A stretch of 64,000 nt of DNA from Mikania micrantha. Lineage: Eukaryota > Streptophyta > Magnoliopsida > Asterales > Asteraceae. Of the stretch, positions 35,601 to 46,638 are shown piece by piece; within the stretch, counting starts at the first letter, position 1, and each line of letters begins with the position of its first letter. Where the stretch lies: assembly GCA_009363875.1 (NCBI GenBank), contig CM018691.1:2852001-2916000 (forward strand). Reading direction: 5' to 3'. The notes under the pieces were generated by a model. It did no database searches. It worked only from the letters and a program-made list of their open reading frames with translations, and was not told the origin of the DNA. The translations under genes and the position numbers were made by a program.

Positions 35601-36806
35601 TCGTTTGACCCGTTAGAGAGAAAACATAACCCAAATGATCGGTAGAACCTTCTCATAAGTTTGCTTGCACCTCCAGTCCTCCATGAAAGCCATTACTTTT
35701 TGTGGCCATCCACATCTTAAATGATATATAAAATCCAAAGTTTGTTCCAAGTGTTATATTATTTAATATTTCTTCGGTTCAACTGACACAAAAAAAAAAA
35801 GTCAAAATGATTATGTATCTCTCTATTTTTTATCAGGGGCAAAAGTAAAATTGCACTAATTTTAACGTTATTTTACTTATTTTTGTGAAAATAACGTTAA
35901 AAGCGTTGGGATGATAAACTTCAAACGATAATTTTGAGCGGGGGATTCCTTCGGAGCAGCCTCTCTATCCCAACTAGGATAGGGTTAAGGCTTGTCTCCA
36001 TCGTTTCCCCCAGACCCTACCGAAGAGTGAGAATATATTGGTTAAGTTTGTTTATATTTTTTGTAAGGATAGAAATCTCCTGTGTTTTTATGTTTGATGC
36101 TATACTATACTACCCTTATCTAAATAGGAAAAAGAAAGCCAGATCCTCAGTTCTATACGGAAGTGTTGCAGCATCTTGACACCGACCCACAAAATTGCGT
36201 CTTTATTGATGACAGGTATTCTTATAACTTCATTTTTTAAATTCCAAATAACATGCATGTGGTGTTCCTCTACATAGTGAGTGAGTGAGTGAATAATGAG
36301 AGGAATAATGATATGGATTTTTATTATTGATTTAAAATTAAAATTAAAAAAAAAATTGTCTTTATCTTCATCAACAAGTGACCACGGGTTACTTGTTTTC
36401 TTCACTTGATAATCACACTTTGTAACGGTGGAAGGATTGATGGTGGTGTGACCAAATGACACCTTTGATGGTCACTTGATAGTCAAGCCTCATTAAATAC
36501 GGCCTTAGTTTTATGTATTATTTTTGTTTATGAAAATTGCCCATTATTCCATATTATGGCTAGTTTTGGTTATTAATATAAACGTATATTTTTATTTATT
36601 AACAAAAAAATTTAAGTTATCTTCTTAATATAGTTTTATTTTTTATAAAATAAAAAATATGCAACAGGATGAAAAACGTAGAAGCTGCAAAAGAAGCTGG
36701 CATAAACGGTATTCATTTCAAGAATGTGGCTTTGCTACTACATGATCTCTCTCTTTTGGGCATCACATTTCAAAACAACACAAAAACACACAAATACGGG
36801 ATATAG
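32699..36806 (+). CDS. HAD hydrolase, plastid FMN hydrolase-like
   Basis: Seven exons: 32699-32922, 33511-33586, 33785-33836, 34932-35046, 35223-35293, 36128-36215 and 36668-36806, giving 254 residues. Residues 1-48 are Ser/Ala-rich without acids, like a plastid transit peptide. HAD core: motif I LLFDIMDT (54-60), motif II FTNYP (T151), motif III KRKPDP (K183 likely), motif IV FIDDR (D207, D208). The order and spacing fit a C1-capped HAD phosphatase. The best match I recall is Arabidopsis AtcpFHy1 (At1g79790), which dephosphorylates FMN to riboflavin in plastids. Motif I is D-I-M-D-T rather than DxDxT. The C-terminal tail QNNTKTHKYGI looks unlike the family and may be a lineage-specific extension. 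All splice junctions are GT-AG and keep frame. Introns 3 and 5 carry SINE-like inserts. Confidence 0.9.
34040..34240 (-). repeat. SINE-like element in HAD intron 3
   Basis: On the minus strand, GCCACTCAGGATAGCCCAAG resembles the start of a tRNA-derived SINE with an A-box (TAGCCCAAGTTG), followed about 40 bases later by a B-box-like GTTTGAACC. The tail and target duplication are unclear. Confidence 0.4.
35833..36062 (+). repeat. Dispersed SINE-like repeat, copy 1 (HAD intron 5)
   Basis: It shares about 220 bases with 62320-62540, including GGGGATTCCTTCGGAGCAGC, TAACGTTATTTTACTTATTT and GAGTGAGAATATA. The GGATTCCTTCGGAGCAGCC ... AGACCCTACC stretch resembles the 3' half of widespread plant Au-type SINEs ending in TTG/TTTG-rich sequence. 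It lies about 65 bases before exon 6 of the hydrolase. Confidence 0.6.
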
Positions 36807-39800
36807 ACTCGTATTTTGTCACAACATGATTATTTTGATGTATCTTGATTAATTGAAGCATATATGATGCGGTTATGAAAGCAATCAAATCGCTCAGTAA
36901 GCAATTGATAATTCAAAGTCTTAAAAGAAACCAAAAGATTCAAGAAGAGAGTTCTTATAAATCGAATTCAATGACTTTACAACAAACCCTAAATCACTAT
37001 TTATAATCAACTAGAAATTGGCCGCGCATTGCTGCGCATTAACGTGACTAATTTGTTTGGAAAGGTAAAACTAAAGCAAAAAATTTAATTAAAGCGTGAT
37101 ATAATTTACAAACGTGTTATTATCTAGGAATACAACATGACAAAGCACGAAAAAAATTTCTTGATTTCTGATTCAACATTTCTGATTCAGCCTACAAAGG
37201 GTCTTCTGTTCTGCAAGATTTCATTGTTAAGGACGTCGACTTAACGGGTGCGGGTCACCTGTGGCGTTTTGAGTTTATGGGGTGAGATTGCAAAATGTAA
37301 TAATAAAAACATGATCTAAATTAATGGAAGGGCGAAATAAGTAAAGCAAATTTGTAACATTGTAACTTGTAAGTAAAAGCTACTATAACACCAATTCAGC
37401 AAATCATAGAAATCACTCTATTCTAATGAGCTATCAATACTATGTTCCTACATCTTTATATAAAGGGAAACAGATTTTTGTGTATTTAAATTAGAGGTCT
37501 TGAATTGTTTGAATGCTATTTTATTTTCTTATTGAATTGAATTTAGAAAGTACCCGGTAGCACATGCGAAAGTCTCTTGGTTGTCAGCTACAATTATTCA
37601 TATGTAACTGCTGATTGTTGTTTCATTTTTCATCATCACACATAAAGGTAACGGTATAAATAGTTACAGATTATGCAGATTTATAAGCAACAAACCTGTT
37701 TATATATGGGTTTTAAATGGAGATAACCATCACACCTGTTAACATAAACAACAAACCATAGAAATTTGTGAGTATAGGCAGGTCTATACACACACACACA
37801 CATTTTAGTGTATCTGAATCACAGAAAACAACGTTTTATATATTTTCAAAATATTAAGGTTTTAAAAAGTGAATCTTTTGTGCCTATTCAATGATATGTT
37901 CTTCATTTGTGTACATGAGTTGTGTGCATTCACTGATACAGCTACATGAGTGATTGTTGTGATTTTGTTAACATTTAAGTAGTGATTTTTATTGCTGTGA
38001 TTATGTGCATACACCTACAAGATTGAATGTGGTGCAGATTTTCCCACAAGGAAATCCATATAAATAGATACAGTAACCCTTTTATGGAGATTTTCTGATC
38101 TGTTTCATTTGCCATTAAGTGATATATAACCTTTTTTATGCTAATATTGTTATGGTATTATCTGATTCTTAATAGTTTGGTTAGATTCTTGTCCTGCATA
38201 AACACAACTTTTGTATTTGTTGACTTGAGTATGTAATTCAGTAATTGCTTCAATAAGCTCCTAATCCTTTATGTCCAACAACAGCTCTTAAAGATCCAAT
38301 TGAGCAAATTGTACTTTTAATGTTAACAAACATAGTTTCATTGAAATGGAATTGGTAATTTTAAACCTGTTATGCCTGTGCTTTTTTGCAGCAAAATTTC
38401 TATATTACGGATCTTAAGCATCTTTATGTTTGGTTGTTTACCTAATCAGATTTGCATGTCCTTTAGTGCACTTATAAACGACTATTTGAAGCAAATAAAC
38501 ATTGGATTTGATACAAAACGTTGTAAGATGTTTTGTGCAACCTAAATTAATTTTGGCTGATTTTTAAAATTTGATCCGTTCAATTCGCTTCCACCTTTTT
38601 GTTAACTTTTTTGACGATTAACCTGTGTTTGAGTTTTGACCCATTTAAATAATATTTAGAAAGAGAAAAAATTAACAAAAAAATAACATAGGGATAAAGA
38701 CACGAATTCGGATATAGGAGCATTCACGCCCCTTCTCTATCTTAATTTCTATTTCTAAATTTAGAGATTTTAAGCTATTTTCCATATCCATTCGACTCTG
38801 TATCTGCATTCCTAGATCATTTTTACAGATCATATGATCTATATAATGATTTATTCAACAGATGATAGAAACCACAACAAAATATCTTGACCAAGCATGC
38901 AAGTTGATGAGAAATGTTTGGTTTATGGCCTAGCTTAAATAAAATCAAGAACATTAAGACATAATTTATTCTTCATCTGAACTAATATCTTCTGAATTAC
39001 AAGCTAAGGAGAATCTCCTATATATCTCCAGAATTGAAGAACTGAAATCAATTGAACCAATGCCTATATGACAATTAAATCAATTCACACATTATAGTGC
39101 TACAAATGATGTACAAGTTAGGTTGCCTGCAAATCACACAATCTACAGCTAGAACTGTTGTCCAAGTCAAGCTGGCTACAATCCTAAGTGCATCACACAA
39201 GTAGAAACAAACCCTAGCACCGCTGTTGATGAAAACCATAACTAAAATAGAATAGCCAGTCAACAATAATTTGAAAAGGGTAATCGGGAGACCAATGAAA
39301 ACCCACGAACACACAAACAAAACATAAAACGTAAAATCCACCCTAACCCTAATCAACTAATTTACCTATCAGAAACAACATTTGGGGGCCAGAGGAAAAT
39401 CCCTATCTGAGGCAAGACCAGACACCAAGAAAGGCACAGACTTGCGTCACTTCAAAAGGCAAAAATAGACTACAGGTAGCCCAAAAAAGACCAAGCAAGC
39501 TTACCTTGAGAAGATAGACCGAAGAAGAGGCAGAAAGGCACCGGAGGAAGCCGATCGTAACGAAGAGAAATCAAAGTAGCAGAAGTTGCAAGAGTGAAAG
39601 ACAGATGGAAACTGAACTCACCTTGTAAATGCAGTCCAGAGGGGAGAAACCCTAGAAGAAGAGAGCTTGTGGCAAGAGGCAGTCAAAAACCAAGTCAATC
39701 AGTGTGAGTCCTCGTCTGGGTCGCGTGAAAGCAGATCGATTAGGGCAAGAAATAGAGAAGAAAGAAAAAAAGAGAGAAGAAAGAAAGGGTGAGGTTTATG

Positions 39801-40979
39801 AAATGGAGAAGAATAAGTAAGAAAAAGGCAGAAGGACACGTAAGTTTAACACCGACATTACTTTTTATTATATAGGTAATGCGGTACTAGGGGTAGATCT
39901 GTAAATATGGGAAAGATTTAAAAAAGACAAAAGTGTAGGGGTTGAAAAGACAAAAGTGTAGGGGTAGATCTGTAAATATGGGTTGTAGTTTATAGAGTAA
40001 AATGTGTTTTTTTCCTGTAGTTTGGTCTAAATAACGTTTTTTACCTAAAAGTTTCCAGATATCCTTTTTGCTTCCTAACATGTGCATTTTGTCCAGATCA
40101 ACAGCTCATCAACTCCAACTCACTAACATTGTTTTTTTTTTTTGTTAAATAGAAGGATATTTTAGATTTTGCATCCATAAGGACTAGTTGTGTCATTTAG
40201 TCAAGTTAATAAAAGAACTAGCTGTGTATAAAGTAACGAATAAAGAGTTGAATGACAAAAGTAGCTAGCGATTATCTTTTTTAGGACATCAACGAGCTGA
40301 GCAGTTATCTGCTACAATTTTAACAGTATACCAGGATGGAGTCAAGAATGATTTGGAATGAAATTGGAAAAAATTAGAATCCATGATTACGAATTAGGGT
40401 AATTAAATTTTGAATGGAAATAATAAATGTGAATTCACAAAGTATTGGAGAAAAATGAGAACCAACTCAAAGGTTAGAGAAAAAATAATAATAATAATAA
40501 TAATAAAAAGGGGTAGTTACATATACGGTATATTCTCTGTAAATTTCATAAATTACATATATATCCAATTTAAAAAATAAATTACTTATATCTATTTACC
40601 AAAATTTTTAAATTACATATTTTCCCTTGAAGAAAATTATACAAAAAGAGGATATAATATTTAATTTTTGACTTTGTTATGTATGTAATTAAAGTTGTAA
40701 ATAAAGTGATATTGGGTTTTGACTTTTTAAGGTATAGAGGCGATAATTTGATTCTAAAAAGTACGGGTATTAACGGTTAAAAAAATAATGATAAAAAATA
40801 TATATATATTTGCCTTCGAATGGCATGCAATTGGCCGTCTTATTTTAAAATAATTTTCTATTATTTTGAAATGATCTTTCAATTAATTATTTAATATGTA
40901 TGAACGGCATGCAATCAGCCTTAATCATGATCCGTTTATTCTTGCTTTGATAAGACATGCTACCTATTCATTATTTAAA
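36807..40979. other. Gene-free DNA, probably largely Helitron-derived
   Basis: A Helitron 3' end lies on the minus strand at 37011. 37180-37280 contains a short coding-like stretch (DFIVKDVDLTGAGHLWRFEF, then a stop) of unknown origin. 39390-39830 is purine-rich with no clear gene. 39925-39985 has a short tandem duplication (GACAAAAGTGTAGGGG twice). An (AAT)n tract lies near 40485-40505. No complete gene is seen. Confidence 0.4.
37011..37050 (-). mobile_element. Helitron 3' terminus
   Basis: The minus strand reads AATGCGCAGCAATGCGCGG, which can form a GCGCA/TGCGC hairpin, then CCAATTT and CTAG followed by T, the CTRR-T ending of Helitrons. The body extends to higher coordinates; the TC-type 5' end was not placed (a candidate is near 39880). 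Confidence 0.55.
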
Positions 40980-42217
40980 GAGTTAATTACACGGATGGTC
41001 CCTGTGGTTTTCCCAGATTGCACGGATGGTCCCTAACTTCCAGAAATTACAACGTTGGCCAAAAAGTTTGCAAAAACGTAACACGGTTGGTCCCTGAGTT
41101 GGATTGACGTTATATTTTGCTGTTAAATTTTTAAAAATGACCAAAATACCCCTTATACCTAGCTTGAGCTACACCTCCGACCTGCGCCACCATTTAACAC
41201 CACCTCCAACCTCGACCGATACCTCCGGCAACCATCTCCGACCTCAACAACCCTTACCCAACAACTTCGGTCATATGGCTAGACTCTCCGACAAGAAACT
41301 CGTCCCCCTCCCACCGATATAAACCACCCTAACAAAAAAGCCTCGAAGCTCTTTGAACGGAGAAAGAATCTGAAGAACTTGACGACAAGGAGAGGGAGAA
41401 GCCGGCTGTCTCTGCTCCGACAATCTTTCCGGCGGCATCTCCGGCCATCAGCGCCAACAGCTTGGCGGCGGCAACGGGGTTCAAACCTTATCAGTACCTG
41501 TAATTTTATAAGTCTCCGGCTAACCAAATCGTCAATGGTGATGGTGAGGTGATGTTATGTTGAAGCTGCCGGTCTGATGGTGATGATGAGAAGTAGCCGG
41601 TCCAATGGAGATGGTTGCTGGAGGCGGTCGGTGGTGGTTGCGGGAGGCGGTCGGTGGTGGTGGTTGCCGTGAACGCTCGGTGATGGTGGTTGCCAAATCG
41701 ACGTTGTACTTGCTTAAAATTCGGCAAGATATGGATGTCACGTTTCGTGATTCCAGTCTCAACGGTCGGGATGAAGTTTGGTCAGATTAAATTGGGTTCT
41801 CCGGTCACCATCTCCATTGGCAACATCAATCACCATTTCTGTTAAACAGTCTCCACAGGTGGCGGTGGTGGTCGCAATGACATTTGGTGTTGGCGGTAGG
41901 TGATGGGGAAATGAATTCGGGTTGGAGAAAAGGATTGACCGGAGGTGGTGGCGGTGTGGCCGCTGAAGGTGGTGGTGGTGTGGCCGATGGAGCGTGGCGG
42001 TGGGGAGAAAATAGGGGTGTGTTTTTTTTTTCAGTAATAGAGGAGGGTATTTTAGACTTTTTACATCCTACTTAACAGAAAAGATAACAGACATCCAACT
42101 CAGGGACCATCCGTTTTACGTTTTTGCAAACTTTTTGGCCAACGTTGTAATTTCTGGAAGTTAGGGACCATCCGTGCAATCTGGGTAAACCACAGGGACC
42201 ATCCGTGTAATTAACTC
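40980..42217. mobile_element. Pack-MULE-like element with 126-bp inverted repeats
   Basis: 1238 bp. The terminal inverted repeats begin GAGTTAATTACACGGATGG and run about 126 bases (40980-41105 and the complement of 42092-42217) with about three mismatches. The flanks are a perfect 9-bp direct repeat TTATTTAAA (40971-40979, 42218-42226), the Mutator hallmark. Each arm contains three copies of ACGGNTGGTCCCT. The interior (41150-42060) is far more GC-rich than the surroundings and has gene-like open stretches, for example 41357-41503 (EKPAVSAPTIFPAASPAI..., 48 codons). That suggests captured host exon sequence. No transposase is present. Confidence 0.8.
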
Positions 42218-43100
42218 TTATTTAAAATTTGTATAAGTTAAGAACAAACTTCTTTTTTTTCATCTTGTAAACAAAAGTTCAAATATTAAACCTTTAATTT
42301 GTTATTTTGGTTATAAAAGTTTAATTATGTTAATTTTAAACACAAAAACTTAATAGTAACTTTTTTATTTTTTAATTTGACACAAAAGTTTGAATAGTAA
42401 ACTTTCTTCTTCTTCTTTTTTTTCATTTTAATTGTAAAAGTTTGAATATTCGAATTTTGGACATCAAAATTTTCAATATTGTTTTCCTTAATATTTCACT
42501 TGATAGAAAATCTCACTCCTATAGTCTTGAAAGGAAGAGTTGAGTAAATGAAAAATCTAAAGGAGGTTGGTTGCACCTTAAATGGCGAAAGTCTAGTATA
42601 TTAGGTTTTCTTTTGATAATGTTATATATATATCATTGCATCTGTGTTTGTTATTGGTTTTTTGATACTTACTTTTACAACAAGGTATGTTTTCAGATTT
42701 TATATTAGAGAGATAATCACTTTTGTGACAGAGTACGATTTTTATGATGAAGTACACTTTTGAGTTTTACGATGTGACATTAACTTTTATGATGGGAAAA
42801 ATGTTAGAGCTTTATAACATAGTAGTAGTCATTGTGACCTTTTTTTTATTTATAATTTGGTTTCAAAACTGTGTCGCCACCAATGACTTGGATTTGAGGC
42901 TATGTGCAACTCAAGTTCTTTAATATGTTGTTACCATTGTTTTGGGTTTTTTTAAAGGTATACGTATTGTTATGACATGTGTTGTAATTGGGTTTTTTTT
43001 TATTGTCTTTGGTTTTTTACAACGGAATGACAACCGTGAGAATTATTTTAGTGTCCGTGTTTGACATTAAGAATCACGGCATAATCCGCAACGTAATATG

Positions 43101-43340
43101 TTTTTTTTGAACGGCCAACTAATTAACTGCCGGTTAATTTGTACGTGGCCCCCAATGGCTAAAGGATGCCCAAGCTGGCCACTAGTCCAGACGGACGGAG
43201 CCCCTAGCTCACCAGCCACCAATTCTCGGGGAAAACCCGACTCAAGCACCCGTCTAAATGCACGACGGTGGAAGGCCGGTAAAACCGGGTGGGATCAAGA
43301 ATCGAACCCATGGCCTGGGTCTTCTATCACTTCCCCCATA
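43101..43340 (-). repeat. SINE-like element, minus strand
   Basis: Read on the minus strand it has GGGTTCGATTC (B-box-like), GGTGAGCTAGGGG and a terminal GTTCAAAAAAAA, the same features in the same order as 7190-7422. The plus-strand T tract at 43101-43108 is the tail. Confidence 0.55.
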
Positions 43341-43348
43341 CCTATATC

Positions 43349-43589
43349 TAGAGGTGTACAAATCGGGTTTTTTTTGGAACCGGTTCCGGTTCCAATCGGT
43401 TCCAGTTCCAGTCAACAAAGTCAATACCCGGTTCCGGTTGGTTCGGGTTTTGGCCGGGTTCAGGTGGAACCAGTTCCGGTTCTAATTTGTCTAAAAAACC
43501 GTACCCGTTCGTACCCACCGGTTCGGGTATGACCGGTTCCGGTTCGGGTTGTCGGTTCCGGTTCCAGGTCCTTTTTTTGTACACCTCTG
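43349..43589. mobile_element. hAT MITE, ACCGGTTCC type
   Basis: 241 bp with inverted ends TAGAGGTGTACAAA / TTTGTACACCTCTG and 8-bp flanks CCTATATC / CCTCTATC (7 of 8 match). The interior is repeated GGAACCGGTTCC-like palindromes, which explains open frames on both strands rich in Pro, Glu and Arg/Val. No protein is encoded. Confidence 0.8.
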
Positions 43590-44579
43590 CCTCTATCTTA
43601 CCAAAGACAAGACATCATTGGTCGCAATGTAATATGTACTAGATAAAATCTAGTTATCAATTAAATAATAATTGATATAGAATAGGTTGTGAACTCGGTA
43701 CACGCCACAACTCAAACATGAAATTTATGGGTTTATTTATTAGTTTCGGGTTGACCCGTAAACATTAAACGAGTTTGGGTCACTTTTTTAATTGTTCAAC
43801 AGGTCATTAATCTCTATATAAGACTTCTTCTGCCCCTGTTTGATATCAAAACTCTTGGGTTCTTCCAAATTCGATTATTCTTTTTTTTTTATTCGACATA
43901 CTCCAAATTTGATTCTTTGCTGATTATAATAAATATATATTTTAATATTTCGATTAGCATTATTTGTTCTGATTTAATGAACAAGTAAAAATTATATTTT
44001 AAGCTAATTTTTAGTTTAGTGTTTTGTATTTTCTTTATTTGTGTCATCATATCTTCAATGGAGCACTTATATGCAGATTAAGAAGATTTCCTAATATAGT
44101 GTTGTGGTAAATCCTTAAGTCCTCTCAATACTTGACTAACTTGAAGCACGACTAGGCCGTTTTTAGGTCGAACCCACGAATTCGTTTAGTTTAATGGTCG
44201 CGTGTTGACCGTCTAACCCTTTTTTGTTTTTGTTTCTTTGGATAAATAAGTTCTATCTCATAAGTCAAAGTGGTTGAGTTTTTTATTTCAAAGTTTTAAG
44301 TTTTTATTATTTAAAAATAGTTATATTCTATAAAGTTGAATTTTTTGTTGTAAAGTTTTAATTTTATATGATAATTTTTTTATTTTTTTAAATAAAAAAA
44401 TTAAAATTAAAAAAAAATCCGATTAACAACGTCATGTTCGTATCAACCTGTAAATATCTTTGTCACGTTCTTGTTCATGTAATTTGTTAAAATAATTTAA
44501 AAAAAAAACATGAAAAGCCTACCTTTTTACTATTCCTTTTTTTTATTCTTTCAGGTAAACATAATTTTGTAAACTGCAG

Positions 44580-45755
44580 ATGGATGCTCAAAGACATGAA
44601 GATGAACACCCTGTTGACATATGCCCATATGTGCCATCTGAACAGAACATACATGCTGGAACCAAAGCTTGTAATGGTGCACCATGCGGCTTTGCGGACA
44701 CCCAAACGGGTTCACACGAAGCATCCGAACGGTCCGCTTCCATGTGGAAGCTTTGGGGTGTGGTTACATTCTGCTTCATATTCATGGGTGTAGAAGTATT
44801 TGGTGGTATCAAAGCCAACAGTCTTGCAATTCTAACTGATGCAGCCCATTTGTTTTCTGATGTTGCTGCTTTCGCGATATCGTTGTTTTCCGTTTGGGCT
44901 TCGGGTTGGGAAGCCACGCCTCGACAATCTTACGGGTACTTTAGAATTGAAATACTAGGAACATTAGTCTCCATTCAGTTAATATGGTTAGTTACTGGTA
45001 TCTTAGTATATGAAGCAATTGATAGACTCATTTATGGGACACTTGAAGTCGAAGGCGAGCTAATGATGGGTATTGCTGCTTTTGGGTTGGTTGTTAACAT
45101 ACTCATGATGGTCATACTAGGTCATGATCATCGTCATGGTCATGGTCATAGTCATGATGTTGGGGATGTAAACATTCATGGGGTTAGTGTAACAACACAC
45201 AAACACCATCATCATAGTCATGGTGATGATCATGACCATGATGATGGTCATGATGAACATATGCAACCTTTGATAAAGACATACTCTACTGCAGATGTAA
45301 CCAAAGATAAGAAGATGATGAACATTAACATTCAAGGCGCGTATCTTCATGTGTTAGGCGATTCGATTCAAAGTATTGGCGTCATGATTGGTGCTGCAAT
45401 CATATGGTACGACCCGAATTTGAAAATCATTGATCCCATATGCACTTTACTGTTTTCAATCATCGTGTTGTATACAACAATCAACATGTTGCGTGATATT
45501 TTAGAGGTTTTGATGGAAAGCACACCAAGAGAGGTAGATGCCACACGACTAGAAAGGGGTCTTGTTGAGATAGATGAGGTGGTTGCGGTTCATGAGTTGC
45601 ATATATGGGCTATAACCATTGGGAAGTTGTTGTTAGCGTGTCATGTAAGAATCAGACCCGAAGCTGATGCTGATCTTGTGCTGGTTAAGGTGGTGGGCTA
45701 CGTTAAACGCGAGTATAACATTAGTCATGTTACAATTCAGATAGAGCATGAATAA
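44580..45755 (+). CDS. MTP1: Vacuolar zinc transporter, CDF family MTP1
   Basis: A single exon of 391 residues. Cation diffusion facilitator that exchanges cytosolic Zn2+ for protons, normally at the vacuolar membrane, and so confers zinc tolerance. Visible features are a Cys-containing N-terminal tail (CNGAPCGF, 31-38), six predicted membrane helices, the two zinc-site HxxxD motifs AAHLFSD (H90, D94) and HVLGDS (H257, D261), a His/Asp-rich cytosolic loop at 182-227 between helices IV and V, and the C-terminal cytosolic domain (HELHIWAIT...). Length and sequence match Arabidopsis MTP1 (about 398). The His loop here is shorter and more Asp-rich than in Arabidopsis. The ATG at 44580 is right for the family (MTP1 genes lack coding introns). 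The gene converges on the membrane-protein gene at 46639-53978, with about 880 bp between stop codons. Confidence 0.95.
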   Translation: MDAQRHEDEHPVDICPYVPSEQNIHAGTKACNGAPCGFADTQTGSHEASERSASMWKLWGVVTFCFIFMGVEVFGGIKANSLAILTDAAHLFSDVAAFAISLFSVWASGWEATPRQSYGYFRIEILGTLVSIQLIWLVTGILVYEAIDRLIYGTLEVEGELMMGIAAFGLVVNILMMVILGHDHRHGHGHSHDVGDVNIHGVSVTTHKHHHHSHGDDHDHDDGHDEHMQPLIKTYSTADVTKDKKMMNINIQGAYLHVLGDSIQSIGVMIGAAIIWYDPNLKIIDPICTLLFSIIVLYTTINMLRDILEVLMESTPREVDATRLERGLVEIDEVVAVHELHIWAITIGKLLLACHVRIRPEADADLVLVKVVGYVKREYNISHVTIQIEHE

Positions 45756-46638
45756 GCTACTAAGGTATATGATCACCATATGTACGTTGTATCCGCGCTT
45801 GGAATTTGTATTAATTATGTCATTTTCAGGGGGTTTATATCCCATCCTCCGCACACCTTACCAATAACTTTGCTATGAACGCGATTTCTATTTGGTACGA
45901 TTGTCGTTTATGTCGTTTGATTGCCAAATTTGAATCAATTTAATCTGAATTGATTATACTAAATTGATTTTCTTTGAATGATCTTTATACTTTATACCCT
46001 AAATTTAGAAATTTATTATATTTTTAGTACAATAAAGTTTTGAACTTCATACTTTATATCCAAGTTTTAGAAATCTATAACATTTTTAGGCCAATAAAAT
46101 TTTCAATATTAAAAAATCACAAAAGTTACATGTTTGGTCATATTACAATAAGGGCGTACCCAGTATTTAACTTAGCTCCCGTTTTGAGCAGAGGCCGGAG
46201 TCCAAAGAGGATCCAGATCATTTCGTGATATGATATACGCAATATCACCTTACATTTGTGTAAATAATTGTTTCCACAACTTGAACCTACAAAGTCAATG
46301 TCACAAAACAGTAACATTATGAGTTGCTTCAAAATCTACTCTAGATAGTCATATTACAATGATTTCACATATATTTTTCATATACAACCCTAAACCAATC
46401 TTACATATCAAAGAAGAAAACAGAGCTCACCCATATACAACCCTAAACCAATCTTACATAATAAAAATAAATTAAAAAAAAAACAGAGACCATATACAAT
46501 TAAAACACTACCAGCACCATCATACCAGCATTATTTCATGCCCAGATGAACTATCAAACCGACAAAGATGTGTATTCTTTCAGCACAATTGTGTCGATAT
46601 GCATGTTAGAAAACAGGCTTCAACAGCACGTATGAACA
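45756..46638. other. Convergent intergenic region
   Basis: 3' flanks of MTP1 (plus) and of the minus-strand membrane protein gene. It contains a SINE fragment and two copies of CATATACAACCCTAAACCAATCTTACAT (about 46380 and 46433). No gene is seen. Confidence 0.6.
46138..46232 (-). repeat. SINE fragment
   Basis: On the minus strand it reads GATCTGGATCCTCTTTGGAC ... CGGGAGCTAAGTTAAATACTGGG, matching the 3' half of the SINE at 58795-58995 (CCAGACCCTCCTTGGATCC ... AAGAGCTAAGTCAAGCACTGG). The 5' half is missing. Confidence 0.55.

Larger units (their letters stand above)
42218..44579. other. Gene-free DNA and MTP1 upstream region
   Basis: Apart from the SINE and hAT MITE listed separately, this is AT-rich. 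A TTTCAG/GTAAAC near 44554 and CTGCAG just before the MTP1 ATG leave open a leader intron, but the leader cannot be resolved from sequence. Confidence 0.45.

Noticed and set aside
37780..37802. (AC)n tract as a regulatory element
   Set aside because: Ordinary microsatellite; nothing points to function.
41279..42075. Several overlapping open frames on both strands
   Set aside because: They are inside the Pack-MULE-like element, conflict with each other and show no domain; treated as cargo, not genes.
43098..43584. Open frames of 75-144 codons on both strands
   Set aside because: They cross a SINE and a palindromic hAT MITE; repeated Pro/Glu/Arg patterns come from the repeat words.
45117..45350. 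Met/Ile/Thr-rich minus-strand frame opposite MTP1
   Set aside because: It is the antisense shadow of the His/Asp codon repeats in the MTP1 loop.
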